From Camarhynchus parvulus (lineage: Eukaryota; Chordata; Aves; Passeriformes; Thraupidae), in the NCBI RefSeq assembly GCF_901933205.1, contig NC_044574.1:23359733-23423732 (forward strand): 64,000 bases of DNA. The letters run 5' to 3'. The notes under the pieces were generated by a model. That model was given only the letters and a program-made list of their open reading frames with translations, did no database searches and was not told where the DNA came from. Below, one piece after another: positions 13,801 through 28,800 of this stretch. Both the position numbers and the translations under genes were made by a program. The first letter of the stretch is position 1. Each line of letters opens with the position of its first letter.

Positions 13801-16800
13801 TTTAAAATGAAGTTATTAAAAGCATACTAACTAAACATCACCACCAAAGATTGCAGAAGCAGAAAGGCTTCCAGATCCTTTCTGTATGGCAGAGAGACAA
13901 ACAGATTTATTCCAGGAGAGGTCTGAAGAGGTTTCTTAAAGTATCATTAAGAGACATTTTAAGAAAATTAATAAAGTAAGCAGGAAGAAAATCATCAAGA
14001 TTTTGTAATCTTAATTACAAAAGGTGGTAACCCATCTCTGACTTTTACAAGAATTATATACCAAATACTAATTATTCTATTATTGCAATCTGTCCATAAG
14101 CAGATTGAAGACAGCAAATGTGAAAGAAACCAAAGAGTGTGAAGAGGAACAATGTGCCTCTCAAAAGAACATCTGATTTGGAATGGGCAAACAGGCTGAA
14201 ATAGAACAGTAACGACAAAAAAGAGCTGACACTACTGAAAAAGAAGTCACAGAAATGTGTCTATGAACTTTACATAATGGGAAGTTTTATCTAAGAAAAA
14301 ATAACTTTTAGCAGATCCAGAAGTCCATCAGTAAAATGCATTTGGATCCCAAAAAATTTCCAACAAAGCCTCGTACCAGAAGGCCTTAAAATAAAAATTC
14401 TGTTTTGAATTAATTATCAACTAAAACATAGGGGGAAATAGCTGGAAATAAATGACTGATTTTCACAATGAAGGGAACAAAATAAACCTGTAGATGAAGT
14501 AATAAAGAAATCTCTGACATTTAATATATCAAAACTTACTTTCTTACAAAATGAACTGAACAGTGTGTGTAAAATTTACTGAGGTAGTCAGATGTAACAT
14601 AATTAAGAATTGCAGAAAAATGTCATGCTACTGAATTGTTACGGTATGAAATGGAAGAAATTCAGATTAAGGATAGGTTTTCCCATCAGCATTAACTCTG
14701 CATGTACAGTATCTGGCAGTATACCACCTGAAGTTATTAAAGAAAAACACTGACGTTAACATGAATGTTTTCCAAATCTGTCAGCTCAATGCTCAGAAAT
14801 AGCAGAAGAGACAGACGGAACGTTTCAGAATAAGAAAAAAAATTATCATCAAGTAAGTAACACGGTGCAAACTCTGAATGCCATTCAAAATCAAATATTC
14901 TGGTGAGTAGCACGTTGCTCCCAAGTCTGGTCACCTTAGTTCCAACATGACAGAGAACATCCAGACAAGAATGATCAGCAGTATGTAACAATCAATTTGT
15001 GTGGAAGTTAATCAGGTGATTCTTTAGAATAGAAAAGAAAGACTTAGAGAAGACATGGTATTCATATTTATTAAATATAAATGACTCAAAGAATCTTCAT
15101 TGTTCTATGTAATCCAAGATCTATGAGATACCAAATCAAATGATCAGACAAGTTAAAAGCAAACAAGTGAAGTTATTTTTCCCAAACAGGCATTAAACTT
15201 TAATTTACAGATGCATATGCCATGGAGGCTTAGAAAGTACAAATAAATTCAAGAAAGAACTTGATAAATACATGGAATAAAGTTCTGTTGAAAGTTATGA
15301 GCATGGGCCAGCAGACTTAAGAAATCCTTAAATCACAACTTGTTGGATTTGTGATTTAAGGATTTAAGCCTTAAGTCACAAATCCAAAGCTGCTGACTGT
15401 GAGAACTATAATGGGTTATAGTGACCTTTGGCTTAAACATGCAAGACCGTTCTTATGTTCTTACAATGTAACTGTGTTTATCACAAGTCAATGACCCTAT
15501 TTGCTTGACAACACTTGATTGATGCCACCACAATATGGAATTTTTATTAAGATGTTCTTGTAAGAAAATATTTTTTTTCCATGAGTATTCCTGTTAATAG
15601 TCAACTCTGAAGATTCTCTGATTCCGTGGCTTCAGTTTTTTTTTATTTTACTTTTAGTGAAGTATATTAGAAGCAGGTCATTGCTGAAAACACACTATTA
15701 ACACACTTACCCGTTTGTCCAGCGTTCTTTCCCTCACAAAGCCAAGCAGCTGGTCATTGACCAAAGAGAGATCTCTCTTGCCCGCAGTGATAATTGTAAC
15801 AATAACATCATGTCGAATGGCTTCTTCTGGGTCGTGTGATCTAACCTTCAAATATTCTGTCATGAGCAGAAACAATGAGAAGCTTGGCTTTTTTATGTAG
15901 GTGTGATGTATTCTGATTTATTACTAATGTTTAATCAATTAAATGTCTCATATATCACAACCATGTAATCTATTAAATATAGAGCCACCGACAGGAAACA
16001 TCTGTTCCAATGTTTTCTATGTTAAAGTTTTATAAAACAATTAGGTAACTGTAAATATCAGAAGAATATAGGAGTGATAACTTTTATGATAACATCATTT
16101 GCAAGAAGCAATAAAATGAAATAAAGTTGACTAGAATATATTGTAAGTAAAGGGGAGGTGAGGGAATAAGAAGAAACAAAAAGAAGAAACTCTCATTCCT
16201 TAAGAGTGAAAAACGTGAATAATAAATCAGAAGTACTGACAAATGTTGTACAATAGCTTGCATCAAAAAACAACAGTATTTTCAGTTAAGTCTGAAAATC
16301 TTCTCATAGTTAATGTGATACTGTAGAGGAAGAAGAAACTTCATAGTTTAGATCAGCAAAAAGGCCTTTTTTGCGTTCAGTGGAACAGAGTAGTGGGGAA
16401 CTCAGTGACTAGTTTTGAAAATAAGCCAGGGTGTCAAACCAATATTTGCTTTGCCTTACCCACAGTTTCTTTAGAACTTGAAATTACTTTAAAATTCATT
16501 CTGCAATGGGTAGCTTCTTCACTACTCATTCTTAAAAAGTCCACACAAAACCACACACTCCTCCTCTTTCTAATTACTAGCACTCATTTTCAACAGAAAT
16601 CAATTACTCAGCAAATACCTCTTCCATCCCCCCTTATCAAGCATTGGACTTGGTGCATTTCAGAACTACACTGCTATGCACAAAAATAGTTACACAGCCC
16701 CTTGCTCATTTTGTAGATTATTCTAAACCCCTGTATGAGCATCTCACCAGTGAGGTCTTTTGCTAAGTCTGGATGGTTCATTAAACAATGACTGGCGAAT

Positions 16801-19800
16801 TTCACACTCTCTAATCTCACAGGGACATGGATATCATTGAACCTAGAGGGATAGAAGATAATGAATGTTAATTTTTAATTAGCTTTGCAAATCAGTATTA
16901 TTCTCTATGTAGTAACATGTGTTGATAGTACGTTCTATTAACTATTAGAATACTTTTATACGGCAAAATATAAATGTTTTGAATTTATCTCAATAATGTA
17001 CCTCATACAAATCCTTGTTATTTCTTGTGAAATTCAGTCAGGACTAAAATTAAAGAATGAATATGGTGTATGTAGATAAAATGTTGATCCAATGGATTTT
17101 GCCCACTGACTTCTGAACACAGGTCTCCATACAATGTCGATTGTGTGTGTGCACGTACACACACGCACACACAAAATTACACAAATGTAAACGGGCATCA
17201 CCAGGAACCATTTGAAAATGTTCTCTTTTTAAAAGATTATGAACTTCTACAATTATGTAAAAGAAAGTATCTCTTCATTCGGAAAGGTAAATGCCAAGCA
17301 AAACAGAGCTGCAGATACAGCTGAACAGTATGAAATTTCAGACAGTGCTGGCATAGCTATTGTGTAAATTCTGCTATGCATACAATGTGCTGTCTGTCTA
17401 ACTTATATAGCCATAGCTGATAGCAATATAGCAGCAGTCTTTCAGGGTTCTTCCTTCTAAAATACAACTGTATGCAGTTTTCTGCTTTGACGATTCAATA
17501 AGGAACTCGTTCAAATATAAACAGTTACATCCTCTAGAAAGAAAATAAAAAATGCAATACTGTAAGAAAACAGAAAAAAGAACATCAAAAAAGAACAGAA
17601 ATTCAGAACTCTATCCCATTCCTCTTACCGCCCAAGAAAGCACTGCCAAAGAGGTCGATTTTGTGTGGCCAGATCAGAATCTTTGGAGCCAAAGAGTTTA
17701 GCCAGAAGTCGAACAACAGCCAAACGTTCTTCTCCATCATTGCTCTAAAAATCAAAACATGAAAAAGGAACAGTAAATTATCTGTAATATCTTAGTCATA
17801 ATTTTATTTCTGTTTTTTTTAACCATTAGATTAAAAACTGAGTTTGAAAGTATTTCTGATAATCCTTGTTCTCTTTAATTATCTTATAGGATTCATACAA
17901 GACAAAATATACAAATATACCTATTAAGCTAATGCATTACAGACACTGAATAGATGGCTGTACTATTAAGGAACCTTCTTTTCAGCAATAAAAACCCATA
18001 TACAGTACTCTAATATACATCTGACAAAATAAACAATTAATGATTTATTTTAAAACATTTTTAAGACTATTTTATGTGTGTGGAAAAGACACCAATTAAG
18101 ATGTTGTAAACACATATGCACTAATGAAAGCCACATGTAATTTCACCAGATACCTATCTCTTGGTTACTTTTGTTTGTTGCAACCATAGCCTACATGTAT
18201 ATCCACACATGCAAAATTATTTCTCTTGTCCACTTACAATCTCAGAAAAGACAAACGGCTTTTTAATTAAAACCCCCACAGACTTCTAAAACAGGATAAA
18301 TTAACTGTTTTCAAAGATTCAAATCAGTCAAGCTAACTTATTAGCTGACAATAACAAATCTGATAAAATATTAGGAAATACTTCCCTTATTATTAAAGCA
18401 TTATTTTACAAAAGAAAATTCTGCAAATCAATACTGAAGCTAACACATTTGCATTTCATAAGATAAGCCAACCACAGCCTAATTACTTTATAAATTTTGA
18501 GTGCAATCCAAAGATTAAGTACATAAAGCTTTTGCATTAGACTGCATTAATTTATCATTATAATGATTATATATATTTGGTGTGCATAATACATGTTTGC
18601 ATGCACAATAAGCACATAATTGCATACTAATTTCCAATATCCTTTCTTTAATGTTATATTTACCTTCAAAATAAAGCAATAAATACAGAATTTCTATTCC
18701 CCTAGTAGAACACTTATTAAATCTACAGTTCTGCACTCTTAATAAAAACAAAAATTTTTAACAAAACATTTAACAAAAATTTTATTGACTGTCCAAAGCT
18801 ACAGTGTAACCCACCTTCAGCTTGAATTCCAGCTGTGGCATGACAGACAGCAGTAAGTGAGGATCTATGGCAAAAAGCTCTTGTATCAAGTCAAACACAT
18901 GTTCTGATAAGTCACTTACTGAAGACTTTCCCAGTACCAGAACCTGGTTAAAAAACTAAAATACAAAAAAAATTATGTAATATATTTTCCTTCATTAATG
19001 CAAACATTATTTTAAAAAATTCTTTTAATGTAGTATCATTTACGGTTTTATACTTATAGAAGGCATTCAAAGCACAATTTCTTCACTACATCAAAGCATT
19101 TCACCCTTACAATTTTGGCTCAAGCAAATTAAAAACATCCTTCCCAGTTCAGTTTTATTAACTCTATCAAGAGAGTTTAATACATGACAATTTGATAATT
19201 TCAAATCTCAGTAACTATCTCCCAAGCAAAATTAACAAGTAATAAAAAATTGTTAACTTAAAATGCATATTCATCCAGTAGAACACTGAACAAAAAAAAC
19301 CCCAGTGCTTTTAAAAATTTTTCTTATAATTGAAACCCAATCCAACTGAAGATCATCAAATACTGAAAATAAAGGTTCTCTGCTTCAAATCCATTTTAAA
19401 GAATGTCAGATGTCTTTATATTATGTCTTGCAATATTTGATGGCTAATGTATCAAGGTCATTAGTGATCTAACAGAAACAAACCAAAGTAGCCTAAATTA
19501 TGAATTATTTATTTTTGGATTTATATAAAGTATATTAAAATTTAATACTTCCTATTAGATATTGGGGATTAATATTATCTAAGCAGTGCAAATGCAATAG
19601 CAAAAAAAGCTACAACACACTTGAAAAAGAAAGTAAGGAGAATAATATTAACTCAACTCAAAGGTTACTTTATGTACTATCCTGTTTTCACATATGACTA
19701 ATTACGAAGCTAAAATAAAACGGGAATGTGGTAACTTAGTCAGACTCCTTGAGCTTTTAAATACTTATTGATTAATCTTTTATGAATCTGCCTAATTCCA

Positions 19801-22800
19801 TTTTAAATTACTCTGAATTTTATTAATTCTATTGGCTTCAGCACCAAGGAAAGGCAACAGAATGGATCAGAACACATTCATCAAAGACTGCAGTAGCTGT
19901 ATTAATGTGCAGAACATACAACACTTACATTCAACAAGAAGGAATTGTAATTTGAAGGAAGCCTTTTAAAAAGCATAGTTCTTTTACTCTTTATGACTAC
20001 AAGTCATAGCAAGTTTAGGAGGGGAAAGAAAATCTAGCAAAGAGCCGGTAGGTTGCAATGCTTCATCCTAAAGCTTGGTATGAAATAAGGCTGCCTGGTT
20101 GCTGGACATATGAACTATTCATAATTCCTTTTGTTGTAACAGAACTTTTAGTGGTCAGCTATTTTCACAGCCTAGATTTAGGCTTAACATTAGAATGAGA
20201 TAGATAAAAATTAATTTCCTCTTCACTTATTTGAAATACTCCACACACTTTACAACCAAGCCAACAACATCCTATTTGGAAAACTGTAGTAGCTTCTATA
20301 AACAATATTTAAAAGAACAAAAATGCCCATAACAGGAACACATTACTTGCAGGTAACAGGGATTAATTTACATACATTGGCAATACATGGTTCAATGGTC
20401 TGGACGGTCCTTTTCAACAGGACTTTTGCAAGATCAAACGCTTGTTTGTTAAGGTTCTGAAATAAAGAAAATATAATACAATTTTACAGAGTTTTCACAC
20501 ACAATAACAGATTTTGAAGAAACATTATCATTCCTGAATACTCTGAAAATTAACGTGCACCAAATCTGGCACTGAAAAATGAATGAATTTAAATTAATAT
20601 TTAATTGTGGTTTTGTCTGCCTCTCACATACTCACTAAAGATACACTCTGTAGCAAGTTCAGCCTTGTCTGGAGAGTAAAACTGTGCACTGACTTCTCCA
20701 CAGACTGTATCATATGCTCTGAGATAGCCCACAATGAGACTACACAAAGCACCTACACTTGGGCAGAGTTAGCAGTTAACTTTCCAAGTAAGCATTCGAT
20801 TATAACATGACAAATCTGAACACTAATATATAGCTCTTGAGGAAGAAAAAGAATGTAACTGCATATCTGAAAAATTTTTCTGTCCAAGTCTGTAAAATCC
20901 CATATGCAGTATCTCATATCATCTAAGGATTAATGCAGCTTGGATGGGAAAAACGATATGGATGAGCTGATTGCCCTGAAAACTACAAATCACTGCAGAC
21001 AAAATGCAGGTAAAGCCTAGGGATGACCGATTCTTGGAAATATGGTATTTGGCAAATCTACACTGAAAACAACTCTCTCATCTTCTTTTAATTAATGAGA
21101 TGACAAAGACAGTTCATCAACAGATAGTAAAGAGAATCAAGGTGGCCAAAGGCTCAACAAATATTTCCTCAGTCACCAAAGCACTAAACTGATGTCTCGT
21201 TATAGAAGACAGACATATTTGTATGAATTCTCCTCAAAAAATATCCCAATACCTTCTTCCCAAACCCAGCCACGATTAAAACCTTGTTGACTGGTATGCA
21301 AGTATTAAACTAAAGGACTGTGAATCTCAAATTTTAAAATACATTTTCTATGGAACTTCAATACGGATTCTTCCACACAACCAAACCAACAACCCAAATA
21401 CACACACAAACGCAGAACACCACAGTACCGAACAACTAAACACCAGAACACCATTACAGAAAAGTAGTATGTAACTTAATAAAACAAATCAACTTCTTCA
21501 ACTATTAGGAGAAAAGAAACCCTGTCTGGATAACCCATGCTGCAGAACATGCAGAAGAAAATACAGATTTTTAACACATGAAAATGTTTTAAAGGAATAT
21601 CTTAAGTAAGACTGGGAAGAAAAATATTCACTGAATAGCACTACTTTTAAAGTTAATATAAAGAACTACAGTTTGAGGTCACAGGTCAAAATGTGAGTGA
21701 AATGTGACATGCTACTGCTACTGAAAACCTGAATTTACTAGATGAGTCACATTAGCACCCACAGAGAACAATGTACACCACACCATCACTTTACTAAGAA
21801 CGGATGTACAAATTAATATAATCTAGATTCAGAGGTAGACTGTATATCATGTCTAATTTAAAAAACACCACCTCAGACTGCATTATCCAAACCACAGTAT
21901 TTCAGCTTCTTTACAAGGACAAACTTCCATCTAGTCTTGCCAGACTGGTATTTTTCTTATGTCATAGCAAGGAATGACTGGTAATTTGACTGCTCTGCAC
22001 AGACCTAGAAGTATTGCTATTGCATGCATTCTACAAGAAAATCAACTGTGCTCTTAAGGCTACAGTGCTTCTGATTTACATATCTAAAGGCAAGCAATAT
22101 AATCACAGAATTTTCTTGCAGATCTGCTCATGAAAGGAGAACATAGTTACAATAGTCAAACTCCCATAGGCAGATCAGACAGAAGAACTTTCTGGTTGTT
22201 TTTTCCTTTTTTTGAACTACCATGGTAAAGCAGTCATTTAAGTGCTGTTGTTACAGTGAACAAAGAAAGTAACACAGACTGACATACTGACCAAATTACA
22301 ATACTGAGCACTGCCTACAGGACATTTTTTGCTCAGTCATGACCAAGAGCTAGTAAGAATGGCACCAATCCTGTAAGTGACACTAAATATGCATTACAAC
22401 CCAATATTTACACCACGTTTGTCTCCCTCTCTATCAGAGCCTCGCTTGAGAATTTTCTTCATTAGGCAAAACTATAACAACGTTAATGTTAAAGGATCAT
22501 GTTCACTTTCACTTTGTCTAAATCAAGTAGTCACAACACAATGTTAAGTAGCACAAGGTTTTACTGGGCCTTTGTACCCTCAGAGCAATGCCCATCATTG
22601 TCAACAGCATCACCTCAGATCACCACCCTCTACTTCCACTCCCTGTATCTACTTGCCTCTAATTTATTAGAAGCAACTTACAAAGAACAGTGTATTTTCA
22701 CAAGGACTCTTGTTACAAGACGCTCTCTGTGTCAGCAGTTTCAGTAAGACACTCTCATTGCTGTCAATAAAAATCATTTGATAGAATGCCATTCCTGTCT

Positions 22801-25800
22801 CATGATTATGACAGAAGGATTGCAAACTCATCTCAGGCAATAGATACTTTTATAAGCTTGATGAGCATTCACAGGTAAATGACAATGGCCATACTAATAC
22901 TGATTTAATTATCTAGTCATGGATGGACATGCCTTAATTTTTGTAATTATTTTAAAAATTATATTTAAATTAACAAATCAGCAAACAGAAACATATGCTT
23001 GGTAATCAGAGTGCCATTCATCTCCTCTTACTAATAACTGAAACTTACAGTACTCTATACTACTTTTGATAAGTACAAGTGTTTTAGCAAGGGAATTTTC
23101 TTGGTTAGTGTAAGGCATCACCATCATCAGCCTGCACCTCATTTTCCTTTATTTTACAGCTAAAGGAGTTGTGTTTATTCCCTTTTTAACTTTATTAAGG
23201 CATTACAGTGAAGGTACTTTAAAAGCTCAAGTGCAGTCCCAGTGATCCCCTCTTCAAGGAACATACAATTCCTCTAGGAAGGGGAGTGTTCTGTGTCACT
23301 TTGTTCCTTATAAGTGAATTAAATGAAGAAAGACAATGGAAGGGGTGGGAAGCACAATTAGGAAGGTGCAGTGAAATCTGACTGGCAAGCTGGGGAGAAC
23401 AGAAAGACACCACAGAAATCTTGGGAATATCTTTCCCCTGCCCTCCTTCTTTTAAATTAAAAAATATTTAATATCTTCTCTATTAAAAAAACCCCAACAT
23501 ATCCAAAAAGTGAAACAACCAACTACCAACAATCCTCAAGATACGATGTTTTCCTATTATATTTGCTTGAAAACACTTTACTTATGTTTCAGTGAGGTGG
23601 CACAATCTCTCTGTAACAAATAATCTAGACACAGCTAATCAACAGTACCAGGTAATCCCCAAATGAATGTGAGAAAATAAAACAGTCACAATAGCTAAAG
23701 TGTATAAAGAGATAAACAACATGCAGAAGGCAATAAGTATACTGTTATAATAACAATAATTCTATGATAACATTTTACTTGGCAGACCTTGTGTGCAGGA
23801 ATGAGGTTAATCAAAATTGAGTCCAGCAGCTCCTGAGTTACTCCATCGCCTTCCATGATGATAGAACTCATCAAATCCAGCATATGCATTTGTACCTTCT
23901 GGTTGTGGCTATTACTAAGATCATAAAGAATATTTTCAATATTAAATTCTCAGACTCGGACAAATACTAACAGAACAATCAAGAAACAGCATCAAATGTT
24001 GTCCAGTTTGCTCTCTCTCACACTCCCCACATCTCGAAACTATTTTATGTGCCTTTCTTCTCTTATAGAAAGGTTCAAAAATCTAGAACAATCTAGCTCT
24101 GCTTTAAGACAATCAAAATAAAAAAAAGGACAATAACAACCAATACAAAAATGTAGATAAACTAATAGGAAAGAAATATACTGCTGTAACATGGACAGCA
24201 AATTTTTAAAACATCTACTTTCAGACACACACCCTTCCATAATGTCAGCAGTTCACACTCATTTGCTTTCCCAGTAGCTCCTCATTTAGTCTGTTCAGAC
24301 ATATTTATCTGTAGACTATGCCATGATTCAGTCTACTCCCAAACCGGATGATATTTTGACAATTAATATAATGGAAATTATTCAACTTACTTGATAACTG
24401 AAAAAAGAGTCCTAAAAAGCTGAATAAAAATGTCATTGCAATCTTCCAACTCAAAGCAGATGTTGTAAGATTTGACCCAAGCTAAATTCTAAAACAAAAA
24501 TGAGGATATTTAGGCTAGTACAACTTCACATTAAGTAACATAAACATAATCATGTTAGCTATGGGTTTTTTTCTATTTAAGGAAAAATAATATACAATAG
24601 ATGTCAGGACTTTGGGGAAAGAGACTGGATATTGCTTTGCATACAAAGAGCTCCTAACACAGGGGCTTTGCAAGATATATCCAGAAAACTCTAAATACAG
24701 AACGATCTGATTTCTTAAGTATGAAAGCCAATTGACAGAACTTGTTAATATAATAAGGCCTTATTTTTTCTTCATGCTATGAAACAATACAATTTTAAAC
24801 ATCATGTTTTAAACATCAAGTATCTTGTTTACAAATGAGATACTATTTCTAAAAGCACATTGAACCCCACTACTCTGTTCTTGTCAAGAGTATGGTTTTG
24901 CAATGTTTTTAAAGCTAAAATCTTACATTCCTCCCATCGCCAATATAGGCACACTGGCATTTTAATCGCCATTTGAGATTTTCTCTCTTGATTAAAAAAA
25001 ACCCAATGCATGGAATTGTAAGATAAAGGCTAAATTTCAATACATACCAATTGTTTAGACAATTAGTCCTCAACTACAGATCAACAAACTTACTAAACAC
25101 AAACAGCACTATAAGTACTAAAATACGCGATTCACTGAACTTTAATGAGACTGGTGTGATTTACAAAATAAAAGAAATTTGCCAGGCATACTGGCACATC
25201 AGGAGAACAACTGATTACACTTCTTTACACTTCTCAGGTTTACAGAGCTAATACCATCTACTGAAAGTTATAACTATTGTGTTACCTCTAACAAGTAAAA
25301 GTATCTGTTAAATTGAGGGCTCTTCGTGTCCTCCAAGCCTTTTAATTGTCTTGTAATAAACAAGAATATGTCCTGTCAAAAAACAAAGTTTACAAGCTTG
25401 ATTCAGCAGAAGATGAAAATACAATCCTTTAGTAGTGACATCTATCCACATTTTCAAATTCATAATGTGAGAACATCAAATTGTCTTTTTTAAGCATTGA
25501 CAGAAAGCTATCACCAACACAGATACTGGCCATCTAGCATTCCTTTACACATCTCTGGCCCTTAAGTATTACACTGACTTACAGAATTAAAGCTACTTCT
25601 CTTTAATAAAACTAAAAGATCAGTATACATGGGAATAAAAACATTTTTCTGTTAATTTTGGGGGTTTTTTGTTGGGGGAGGGGAGGGGACTGTTTGGGTT
25701 TGGTTTGGTTTTTTTTAAGGGGGCAGTTTATATTTTCTTCAGTAAGAATAAGGTAGGAGAAAAGCCTTTATCTTATGAGGCATTTTTACCTTAAGTTTGT

Positions 25801-28800
25801 CATGGGAAGTATATGGAGCTTCAGGAGCATAGATACGAAAGATATCAGCCAAGCAACATGCTACAAGGAGGCGCACATCTTTATTGGGATTCCTGAGGAA
25901 GAATTCAGATGCAAGGTGCAAGGCTAATGGGAGATACTGCTGCTTCTCATCTTCTGAGTCCTGGTCCATATCCATGAAGGTTTTCACCACCATCTGAAAA
26001 ACACCGGAAAAAAAAAACCTGAGTTCCTTCTGCTTTTATTCCTTATTACTAAACAAAACTTTTTAAAAGGATGCAGTGCTATCAATACATGTTCTGCTGA
26101 ATAATCACAATTAGTACTTGAATTTTTTTGTTTGGACAAATATCAGAAAAAGGGAAGTGTTAACCTGATACTTAAAGGTTTATTGAACTCAATAATTTAG
26201 ATTAAAACATGCTTAGATTAACCATGTTGCAGTTGTGCTTATTTTGTCAATCTTGGCCAGAGGTACAGCACAGAAACTGCTGTGCACAGATGAGGTTGGA
26301 GAGGGCAGCATCCCTTCCTCAAGCAGTTCCACTGCAATTCCAGGTGAGGACTCACATCAGTTTGGGTTGTAAGCCATCTGGCTTACACATGGCTACAGTA
26401 CAATGCAGCTGCCTTAGAGCTCTGCCAGGACTAGAGCAGCCTAAGAGGCCACTCTTAACGCCCTGCCTCTATTGAGGCACAGACCTCACAAAGTACTTAA
26501 CATATGCACAATCTTTCTATCTAGTTTAAACAAACTTGATACTGGATAATTTAATCCCTCATGTAAAATAAGTCTTAACACTGCAGATCTCTCTTTCTGC
26601 ACATTTAGAGCTGCATCTTTAGCCTTATTAACATAATGTAATAAATTAACCACATGGTTTCCTTGTTTCTTCTAGCACAGCTAAGAACTACTAATTTGTA
26701 TGAAATCCCATCAAATTCGTTTATTTTTAATTATTGTACAGCCCCGGCTAATTGAAACTTCTCAACGTAATGATTTGGCAAAACTGAAAGTATGAATTTA
26801 GTTTGAAGAAATAAAAAGTTGCAGATTTTAATTTTAGAATAGTGTTTGTTAAAATATGAGGATGACTTCAAGGATGTCAGCACAGAACAGGCAGATGTGC
26901 TAGAGACTCTAAGAACGGCCTTAGTGAAATCAGTCTTTGTGTTCCATTCCTCCATGTCACTTGAGCATCATTAAGAGTTAAAACTGTGAAGGACAGCCAC
27001 ACTGTATACCAACAGGAGTTGTTATGCCCACTACAGACACAGTATACACAGTGCACAAAATGAAGAGATACCAGAGAGAACAAAGAATGAGAAATCTTGA
27101 TGGGTCAAATTCACCTCTAAAATAATAATAGTAAAACACAAAAGAAGACTGAGCTCACACAGCTAATAAATACATCCCTTACTCTAACTAGAATTTTTTT
27201 GTTATGGTGTCATTCAAATGATTCTAGGGTTGCTCCTCCATTATTAAGCACATCCATGCCTCCAACATGAAAGTGCTGTGTTCCAGCTTTCTTTCCTTCC
27301 TGAGTTTTGAAATACAGTTTTAAATTCAGATCTTATAAATTAAAATAAATGTTTGACAGCAATCTCTCCTACAGTACATTACTTAAAAATCCTCCTCCCT
27401 TTCCAGAAATGGACAAGTATAATTTGCCACAATTTGCCACAAAGACTAAAAAGAGGAGATGGGAGAAGAGAAAAACCCTACACAACAATAAACAGAAAAA
27501 AAGAGAACTTTAAATCTACAGCCCAGAAAAGCACAAATTCTACCTTATTAGTCTGTTTCCTTACAAATATTCTTAAGCTATGTTTTAAAGCCCTAGCTGA
27601 AAGCACAAAACCATTCTTCTACTGACAACTCAGGCCTGCCTGTTACAGGGCCTTTTGTTGCTGCGTCCTGGGGTGCATCAGGCACAGCATCACCAGCTGG
27701 TCAAGGGAGGGGACTGGCCTGCTCTGCACCGGGGTAGCCTCCACTGGAGTCCTGGATATAGCCAGAAATTGATTTGCTAAAATAATCTGCTAATGAAACT
27801 GAAAACCTAAAATAAACTCTATAGATACAAAAAGGCTGAAGTCCAAATAATTTAATGTTTTGAATGTCCAAACTGGAAACCACTCATTAACATGCTAAGA
27901 CAAAAAAAGTGATCAAATTGTAACAGGAATTCACTACTTTTTCAGACTACAGTAGTACTGTCTGATGTCTGGCTATACAGCTGAAACTATTTTGAACACT
28001 AATACTCATTTATATAAAAAGCATACAGACTTAGCAGCTTTCACAACAAAAAATCTGTTACTGTACTCTGTGCAAAAAGCAAGAGACAGAAAAATATTCT
28101 TTAATAATAATAATGTAGCATCATCCATTCCTTTCCCAACAATTAAGCAGTCAATTTAAACACTAATTCTAGCAAATGTAAACAGAATACAGCTACGCAC
28201 ATTTATGATTAAATTCATTCTGCATCACTTTTGATTGAATGCATCTCCATTAATTTGTCACATACTAGTACTTTAGTTAGCTTGAAAAAATAAAGTATTA
28301 GAACTATTCTGGAAATTGACATTGTCACTGACCACAGTACCCTGAAATTCTAATTATCAGAGCAAAATTTTACTCTCCAGGCTCTGCAAATCAGTAAGTG
28401 AAATGACAGGATTGTAACACTGAAGCAATGCAAATGTCTTCATTCAAACTTGCAAGAACAGCTAAATGAAGACTGCCAAAGTCACTCTCAGCATGTTAGG
28501 AACATACTGGAAAGTTAAAGCTTTCAGGAAGGTGCTCATCTGATTCTATCCACCATGCAGTGTGAAAGCCAGTCTAGGTTATCCTTTCACCCACTGGAGA
28601 GAAATACACAGACCATGAGTTCAAGCACAGATGTCTGATGACATCTACAGATGCTGGCTCAGTTTTGCCCTGGAACTCTGCAGCAGCCATGAAAGCAGCT
28701 CTGTGTGACTCGAGGCCTGATGAACAATACCTGCAGCTCCTTGTGAGACTGTCAGCCTTTCAACTGCACTGAAACACACACAGAGGTTGCCCAAGGGCTG

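Larger units (their letters stand above)
15857..25789 (-). other. PDS5A: PDS5A introns 9 to 2 (between the listed exons)
   Basis: The introns are 15857-16747, 16843-17628, 17745-18814, 18956-20375, 20457-23787, 23915-24390, 24489-25285 and 25373-25789. All have GT-AG ends. Intron 8 carries a short TG/CA self-complementary microsatellite (17141-17174). Intron 2 has a G-rich tract (25660-25688). Otherwise I see only AT-rich unique sequence. Confidence 0.75.

Noticed and set aside
17141..17174. TG/CA palindrome as a regulatory element
   Set aside because: It is better explained as a simple microsatellite; no further support.
26209..26475. GC-richer patch with an 88-codon plus-strand frame
   Set aside because: I considered a CR1 or retrocopy remnant but could match it to nothing. 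It is left as unassigned intron sequence.
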